From CAIZQW01 sp964459675 (lineage in GTDB: Bacteria; Verrucomicrobiota; Kiritimatiellia; RFP12; UBA1067), in contig CAYWNP010000047.1 of NCBI GenBank assembly GCA_964459675.1, positions 1 through 17,943 on the forward strand: a stretch of 17,943 nt of DNA, in the 5' to 3' direction. Positions within the stretch are counted from its first letter, which is position 1. Every line of letters begins with the position of its first letter. The translations under genes and the position numbers were made by a program. Positions 5,815-14,800 of the stretch are shown piece after piece. The notes under the pieces were generated by a model. It made no database searches and had not been told where the DNA came from. It was given only the letters and a program-made list of their open reading frames with translations.

Positions 5815-8800
5815 ATGAATACAAGAACACGGTTCGGAAATCTAGTGCAGAAGATGGTGCTCACGTTGGCCGTCTCTGGTATGATGTGTGCAACTGGTGC
5901 GCTGGCGCAAGCATCTGCTGGTGACATTATTGGTTTTTATTCGGATTTTAGAAATTCGACCTTCACCGCGCCTGGCACAACCGTGGATTTTACGATCCGT
6001 GTTGAAGGGACTGTTGTGGTCTCCAATCTCTTCAATACAGCCTTCGTGCAGCCTCAGGTCCGTATGGAGGTGGGCTCAGATGGTTCATCATCAACTGCGT
6101 ATGCTACGCTTAAAAGTACTTCATGGACAGTCGCTCCGTTTGATCCCCTGAATCGCACGGATTTGATCTTTTCGTATACGATTCGTCCGGGTGACATGGC
6201 AGACCCATTACGAATTTTCGGGACCTCCTTGGGCGGATATACGATCGTCCCGAATCAATGTTGGATATATTTGGCCTTTCCAGGAAATATAACGAGTAAT
6301 GTGGTATGGAAAATAAATACTTCGAAGTGGAATACCGGATTGGATGATGGTTATGGCATGGGGTATGGCGACTGGAATATGTCCTACCAGAACATCGTTC
6401 TGCGGACGTTGAGCTATGATCCAGCGAACAGCCCCAATACGCTGGTGGCCCGTGCGCCTGCTCGGTCGTGGCGCATCCAGTCAGGCGGGACAAACGCGGT
6501 TCCCGTTAAGGTCTGGGTCTGGACGCCTGACACGAATCTCCTCCAGATCGGGACGAGTCCCAATCTGCCCTTGGAAGTGACCATCCCTGCGGGTGCCGAT
6601 TATGTAGATTTCCCGATTAAGGGACTGGCCACCAATGCGATACCGACCGTTGCGACGGTCTACGCCCAGCGTCCGTCAGACTATGCGAAGAATGCCACGT
6701 CGATCACAAACTTTATTACCCGAGCGGTGACCATCACGGCGCCGGGTGCTCCGACGATCAGCCTTGAATTCTCGAACGGCATGGAGTCGCAAACGCTCTC
6801 AGAGACAAATGACGTGGATACGGGCTCCTTCCAGATTGTTCTTTCAGAGTCCTCCACCAACCGCGTCTATGTTGATTTTGCGATTGTGCACCAGCCCAAT
6901 ACGCTGACCAACATCATCATCACGCCACAGCCTGGCGGATATTATGTCGAAGCAGGACAGGAGAGATCCGATCCGTATTACTTTAGTGTGGTTAATGGTA
7001 CGCGCGAGAGTGCCCGCGCTCCTTTTGTCCGTATCACACCCACAGCGACCAATACAGCGACGTATACCATCGCGAGACCGGGCATTCTGACTGTCAGAAA
7101 CGTGAACCCAAGCGTGCTCTGGTATCCTCCAGCGACCGGAGACGAGAATAATCCAGTGACCTTTGATTGGAGCGACTTGGTTGATGTGAATGAGGATATC
7201 AGCCGGGGTGTGGCCTTCCGTTGGAATTTTGGTGACTCCGCCCCCATCACGCAGACCAACTTCACGACTTTCGGTCAGATCACCCACACCTACGCTGGTA
7301 TTGGTGCTGCTGCCCGAAACTATACTGTGACACTGACCATTACAGATCCGGATGGCGGAAGCTACACGCTGCCTTCCCATACGATTACCATCTCGCCAGC
7401 ACCTAAGCCCGCCAATATTTCTATCGCGGTCAACCGTGATGACTTGATCTATCAAGAGGGCGATACGACGGCAAGATATCGCGTGATCCTTTCGGCACCT
7501 GCGTTGCAAAATACCATGGTTTCCTTGGTGGCGCAGTATGTGGTTGATAGTACCTCGGCCGATGCTTGCCTCGGTCTGTCAGTGACTAACAATATTATTA
7601 TTCCAACAGGTCTGACCAGTTCCGTTCCCTTTACGATGAGCATTAAAGACGGCACGATCAAGACCACCTCGGGCATTCTGATTATCCCGACGATTACCAA
7701 TGCCGCGGCGCTCGTCCAGTATCCAGGCGCCTATTCCGGCATCGTCATCATTGAGAACGTCGCCCCTGGCATTGATACCGTGCCGACCTGCACACCTACG
7801 ACCTCCGCGGTCGCACCTTACAATGCGATCGAGCTCGGCAAACCCTTCACGTTCAGATATTCAGCGACGGATATTACGGCTGATGTGAGTGGGGTGCCCG
7901 CGATTACAGTCGAGTTCCAGTTCCAGGATGGCGTTTCATTCACGAACACTGGCGTGAATGGCACGGTAACGCACACCTTTAGTGCGCTTGGGGGTCAGTC
8001 CGTGACGATGATCGCTACGGATAAAGATGGCGGTCAGCGTACCGTCACCTTCCCGATCACTATCGTGCCACCGCTCCCGCCTCCGTCAATCACTGTTTTC
8101 GACTACCCCGTCTTCATTGCTGAAAATGACAGTACCTCTGCCAAGCAGTTGACCATTCAACTCTCCCAGACCCCGATCTCTACAGGTCTCACGAATCCGG
8201 TTGTTGTCTTCCTCGATGTGACGCCCGTGAATAGCGTGGCCAATGGCACGATCACGATTCCCGCCAGCGTGACCTTCTACTCGTCGCAAACAACCAAGAC
8301 GGTCAACTTCACCGTTCAAGATGGTACCGTGGCGAGTTCGACATCTGGATTCTTGGTGACGCCGCGCATCGCCGTGGGCGCACCTGGCGACTCCATCTAT
8401 GTGCAACGTGAACCCGGTAATATTCTCTTGCAGAACGTGGCGCCACAGATCATCCAGCCGATTGATGGAAGTACGAATGTGGTTGCTACTGTTGGCCAGT
8501 CTCGTACGTTTACCTGGTCGGTTCGCGATGTGGCAGCAGATCTCGTGGGCATGACTCTCGTGTGGGACTGGGGCGATGGAACCACCTCCACGACCATAGG
8601 TGGTTCGGGTTCGATCGCGCATACCTATATGACACCCGCTGCCCAGCTCTCTGTGAGCGTGACAGCCACAGATAAAGATGGTGATTATTCAATTATCACC
8701 TTCTATGTTTCAGTCAAAGACTCCAAGAAAATCATTGCCCTGCCCATCGGACCCAACACCGCGGGCTTTAATGGACTCACGAGACTGGGAATAGGTAGTA

Positions 8801-11800
8801 TCGTCGCCACGAATGCAAGCCCCTCGGTATGGGATCCCGTTGATCTTTTCTATACCTTCTATTTCAGTGCCGATGCGATGTCGGCACAGTTGCTGGCCAT
8901 ACCGTCGCCGATCCCGCTCGCGACAACGAATGCGATGCCAGAGGATGTCGGTAAGCAGAGCTACTTCTTTGCGTGGGACGGACCTTTGGCTGCCTTCCAA
9001 AATACAGCACATGTGACCAAGCCCTTGGCGCCGCGCTCAACCATCGTCAATCTGCCCTCGGGGACGATTGGAACGGGTGGGGCCGCAGGGACTACACTCA
9101 ATGGTAATATTGTCCAAGTGAGTGCAATCTTTACCATTGAATATAATGTAAATGACGTGGAAAATCCGGCAGGCGTCAATAACGGCGACTTGAACCAAGA
9201 TGGCGTGCCGGATCGTTTGGTGCAGAGATACTTTGTCAATACGACGAACGCCACGAGCGGCGCAACCGTAAGTGATGCAAGCTTGAGCGGAATCTGGTTC
9301 ACACCTCTGGGTGGCTACAACGAAGATCTAGACTACCTGCCTGTCTATCCGACAGGGGATAGAAATGGCGTCTTAAGCTTCGCTCCAGTGGCTAATCCTG
9401 ATACTGCCGCAGGGGATGTCGCGGTGAATGCCTTTACCGCCTTTATGGAAATTCGCGGTTGGGATGGTTGGTTGGGGACGCCGGATGATCCTCGGACGGA
9501 TCCGACCATGAGGGATACCGATCAAGATGGTTATCCAGATGGCTGGGAGTATTGGTTCTGGTATGAATCTAACATGAATGGACGTTTGGGTTCTCGCTAC
9601 AATCCGTTGAATGTCGCGCAGGGCGACTTGATTGATGACACGGAGATTGTTACCGCCTTTAATCCGATGTCGCCTCGCAGCGCGTATTCGGATGTTCTGT
9701 GGAGAGACGATTTTGACAATGATGGTCTCTTAGACATTGAAGAGCTTGTCCTTGGAACAGATCCCACGAACTGGGATACCGATGGCGATCTCATGGCGGA
9801 TGGCTGGGAAATCTTGAGGGGTTTTCAGCCTTGCGATGGTCGTGATGGAAAGTTGCCAATGACTCCAGGTGCGCAGTATGACAACAATCCAGATGGTGAC
9901 TTCTTTGCGATCTCCACCTCACCCCGGCGTCACATCCAAGTCGTGACCACCAATGGGGGCTTCGATGTGTTCGGTGATCCGACGGTGACGATTGCCACAA
10001 ACCACTACTTTGCAGTGGTTGACACAAATTCACCCACGCTTGACATTATTTCTTCGTCAGTGACGACCGGCTATCGTTATGGCGATGACCGCACAGGACC
10101 CTGGGCTGTGGGTCGTCCAGTGCCTGTCACGGCACTGACGAATGCAAATGTGATTGCGGGGCCTGCAGACTACGAGGACAATCCGCTGATCATGCATTTC
10201 CAGGTCCGTGATGAGTACGTGTTTGATCCGCGTACAGCATGGAGCGGGGGTATCAGCGGTGGAGGGGCGCGGGCTGGCTGGCCGTATGATGCTACAGATC
10301 GTTTTGGCCCCTCGGGCCCGGATACGTGTCCGTTTACCGCAGTCGATGAATACCTGCTCTTGAAGTTTATGTATGAGCTTCGGCTGAATGGTATGGTCTC
10401 CACCAATAACTCGGGGTGGATTGCCAGATATGATCAGGCGGTCAATCTGTATGCTTCGAACAATAACGCCATTGTCTTTAATAACACGCGGCGTATTCTG
10501 ATTCAGGAGTCGTGGAGCCGCTTTACCACGCATCCGCGTACACCGGATACCGATGCGACGCCTGGCAACATAGATGGTATTGCTGATGGATGGGAGCTCT
10601 ATATCGCGGTTCCGCCTGGAGCCGCAGCCAACATCAATGAATTCACCCACTCACCCTGGGTTGCTCAAGCTGGTGTTTCGTGGGAGTTCTGGGGAACGCA
10701 GTCGCTTGCTCAGTATGCCAATACAAACCAATATTATTTTGGTATGACCAATAACAATCCGATGATCGGCGTTGTGACTATTATCAGGCCTGTAGATGAT
10801 CCGGATAACTACTGGAGTAATAAATTATGGCCGACCGATCCGTGGAATGCAGACACCGACGGTGATGGGGTGGGTGATGGAGCGGAAAGGGCGTTTATCT
10901 ATGGGTTTGCCGTGGCTCCGGGTGCGGGTGGCGGTCTGAATCCATGCTCGGTTGATACAGACCGCGATGCGTTGCCGGATCCCTGGGAGGTAGCGTTTGC
11001 AGGAACTGCGGTTGCAGCCGATGGCTCAACGAACACACCGCCCATCGTTCCCGGGCAGATACGATTACCCATTCCGATGACGATCTCTAATGGACAGGAT
11101 GGTTCTGTTGCCGATTCGAACAAGGATTCGGACTTGGATGGACTCGTGAGCTATCAGGAGTATTTGACCCAAGCCCTCCGCTGTTACCGGTATGATATTC
11201 CGCTAGGAGCCGTGGTGAATGATACGAATGCGGCTGTGGTTGCTGGATTTACGCAAAAAAATGGCCAGCCCATGGACATCACTTTTGAAGCGAGTGTCTT
11301 CTTTGAAGAGGTCACAAATCTTTGGGATCAAGCCCGCGTGGGTTGGCCAGGCCCCTTGACGCTCTGGTGGATGCGTCCAGCAGGGCCGAACGGCTATTGC
11401 TCAACATCCCCCAACAATCCTGACTCGGACAGGGACGGCATGGATGACTACTATGAAATGTTCCATGGCCTCAATCCGTTGCTCGGGTATGGGATAAGAG
11501 ATGATTATTCGGATGACTTGGTGGCGAAATCCTGGATCATCAACGGAGAGCCTGCGGTGGTCTACCGGTGGAACGCATTTTTCCCGACAGGTAGTCTTAA
11601 TTTTGACTTTGTCAAGTATCCGTGGCTGAACGGGATGCCGGATGCGGATCCAGATGCAGACGGACTCTTGAATAGGGAGGAGGCGTTGGCGGCTAACATG
11701 CCGTTGCCGGAGCCGTCCAATACCGATCCTTCCCCGCTGTGGATGACGGATCCTTCTAATACCAACAGTCTCACAGCCCGCTTCTATGTGACATGGAATG

Positions 11801-14800
11801 GAAGAAATTTCAATCGGCCGATGTTCTTCTGGCCGAAGGAAAACTTTGACATGCCGACGTTCAACTACCCTTTCGAAATGAATGAAGGGTATGATACAGA
11901 CAATGATGGCGTTTCGGATAAAGATGAGCTGGTCACAAATCGAGGCTCAGGGTCTGACCCACGGGATAGCGAAGATCCGATTCGTCGTCAAGCCCTCTGG
12001 TGCAGTGGCGCAAATTCCGCTGCAGTCACGCCGTATATCTATGCAGATGCCAATGATACGGTTGTCGGACAGATTTATGCGAACATCGGGGAGGCGTACC
12101 GCAGTTTCACGGTTGAATTGTGGGCTCGTCCTGAATGGGACACAAGTGCCAATGATCAGATTCTCATTGAACGTACCTTTAACTATGGCCAATCGGATGC
12201 CAGCCAGCCTCAATGGTCGCGTCTACGTCGGAACTTCCAGATCGGGATCACTCCGGACGGACGCATTTTTGGTGGTTTTGACAATGCTGGCGGACATGAT
12301 GAGCACACGGACTCGGTTCGACTCATTGGCGAGAAGGTCATCTCCAACAAATGGATGCATGTCGCCATTCGGATGGATGGACGCGGACAGAGTTTTTCGC
12401 TCCTCATCAACGGCGTTTCTCAGGGCCAAGTATCTACAGCCTTGATTCCCGCCACGGGCGTGGATCCAGCGTTGGACAACCCGGATACTGAGTATGAAAA
12501 CGAATTCCGTAATGGCGCACTGGTTCTGGGTGCAGGCGCTACGAGGCTTACGTTCTTTGATATCGGGTTATATGCCTCTCATCCGTTGCCGATGGCTTGG
12601 TATTCAACGTGGGCAGACTATAACAAGTTCTATCGTGGTTGGATCGATGAAGTTCGTATCTGGGATGGCGCACGGAGCAACCAGGAGATCAACGACAGCC
12701 TCAGTAAGGAATTCACACGACTGGAAATCCTTGAAAACAGGACGGAGATTTTGAATGAGTTGAACGCTGGTGCAGGGCGCACGGCGCTCTCGACCAACAA
12801 CTTCCTCTCGCCGATTCTGATGAATCTCTATACCTTCAACAATCTCTTCAGTGCGAACACGGAACAGTATGTTGCGCAGGTGCCGCGCGGGTTTAACTCA
12901 GCGGGTGTTGCCGCGAACCGTCCCTTAGGTACGCCAGCGGGCGCCGCGGTGGAGTGGTGGAATGCGAGCTCAGTGAAGAGTACGGTCTACACGAACTGGC
13001 ACTACCTGCCATGGATTGAGAATGTAGCGGCCCATATGCCACCCATGACTTCAATCGTTGACACGAATAGCGGGGGCACCACATTCGTCTATGACAATGT
13101 TGTGTTAGATTCTGTCTACTGGACACGTCGCGCAGCGGGCGACGTTGAGCAACAGAATAGTTTCGCGAACAACAACAATCCGTATGGGTTCTACTATTTT
13201 CTAACCGACACTTATAGACTTCTTCCACCACCCCTGGGCGTCCCCTGGGCTATCGCGGAATTATATAGCGAGTTAAAGGAAAGAAATCGTGGAATCGACC
13301 TGCTCCCAATCGGTGATGCCTGGGCTAAACAGTGCACCGACTTCTGGGATGACAAGGGCGCGTCGGGGAGTTGGCTTGAAAACTATGATACGTTGCCCGA
13401 CGGTCTGCCCGTATGGTGGGTCACGTTGCATGCCACCACGGCTGGCTGGACAGACACCTATAGTGGTAGCAGTGGCTACTATACGACCAATCGCATGACC
13501 AATGGCGACGTGTACCAGCGAGACCTCGCGATGGGCATGTTGCCGAGTGCTACCACGACCACGGATTATACGGCTGCGTATCAGCAAACCGCTGACAGCA
13601 ATGGCGATGGTATGCCAGATTGGTGGAAGCGCATGTATGGCCTTAACGTGATGGATACAAAGGGCGATCACGGGCCTTTGGGCGATGTCGACAATGACGG
13701 GCTTTCAAATTACGCGGAATACTTGATCACGGAGGTGTACAAGTTTAGGTATAGCAGTCCGGTGAAGTTTAAAACCCATCCGGATCAGCCAATCTCTGAC
13801 TACTTTATGAAGTCGTCTGGAGCGAAGCTGAACTTTGGCGCCATGTTCTCTGATCATGACTTTATTGAAGATTTGTGGGAAGAGCGCTATTCGCCTGGAT
13901 ACGCGAACCCCTATATCTTTGACTCCAAAACAGATTATGATGATGATGGGTGGTCAAACTGGGCAGAGGCGCGTTACAGCCAAGCAGTCGCCACAGCGCG
14001 TCCAGACCTTCGTGAGCTCGTCATGGTCAACGGGATCACCACGTTTGAATATCCCATTCCTGTCGTGGATACGTATATCAGCTATAAGGGAGTACAGACG
14101 GGCGGCAATCTCGTGCTTGAAGCATTCTCTTCATCTGAGATGCTCGGAACCCCAGACGCGAAATGGACGATCAGCTTTGGCCTTGCCGGCAGTCAGCAAA
14201 ACTCGATCCCGCTGGGCTTCTATGCGGACAAGACGATCCGCACACGGCTCTCGCCGGGCTCAGTTGTGCCAGGAACGATTGCTGTCCAGTTGACAGATAC
14301 CTGGACTGGCGAAACAACGGGTACCGGCTTCGATATGAATGGCGTCATCTACTCCATGACGATCGACGGGGTTTGGGATCCTATCGGAACCGTTAATTAT
14401 ATTACCGGCGAAATGGTGTTGGAGATGGGCGCCTTTAATGGTGTAGACATTATCCTGGATGCGGCGGCTTATCCAGCTGATCGAAACAGTTATATTGAAG
14501 CGGCAGTCTCGTACTTTGAAATGACGTATGAAACTCAGTTGCCGACGGGCTGGCCACAACACATCTATCTGGGTCGTGCCGCAGAGGGTGCACTGAAGGA
14601 AGGTAAAAATTACTTCTTCGTCTTCCTGGATGCTAATGCCAATTCGACTTGGGATGCAGGCGAGCCCGCTGGCATACCAACGCCGTTCGAAACCGATATC
14701 GGGTGGGATGAAAATCGTCTGGACGTCCAGTTGACGGACTATACACCCTATAACCTGAGATTATCCTTGTCGTCAGGGCTGACCTCCGAAGATGTCATCT

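Noticed and set aside
6844..7509. A 221-codon open frame on the minus strand within the giant gene
   Set aside because: It overlaps the Calx/PKD region of a clear coding frame; its composition is Arg/Ile-rich in the manner of a shadow frame, with no recognisable motif.
10117..10140. 7-bp inverted repeat (CAGTGCC and GGCACTG) in the giant gene
   Set aside because: Short arms within more than 10 kb of coding DNA are expected by chance; nothing around it suggests a function.
11882..12445. A 187-codon plus-strand frame inside the giant gene
   Set aside because: It is in another frame of the LamG-like region, whose real frame carries conserved motifs; the alternative product is Met/Arg/Ser-rich without domains.
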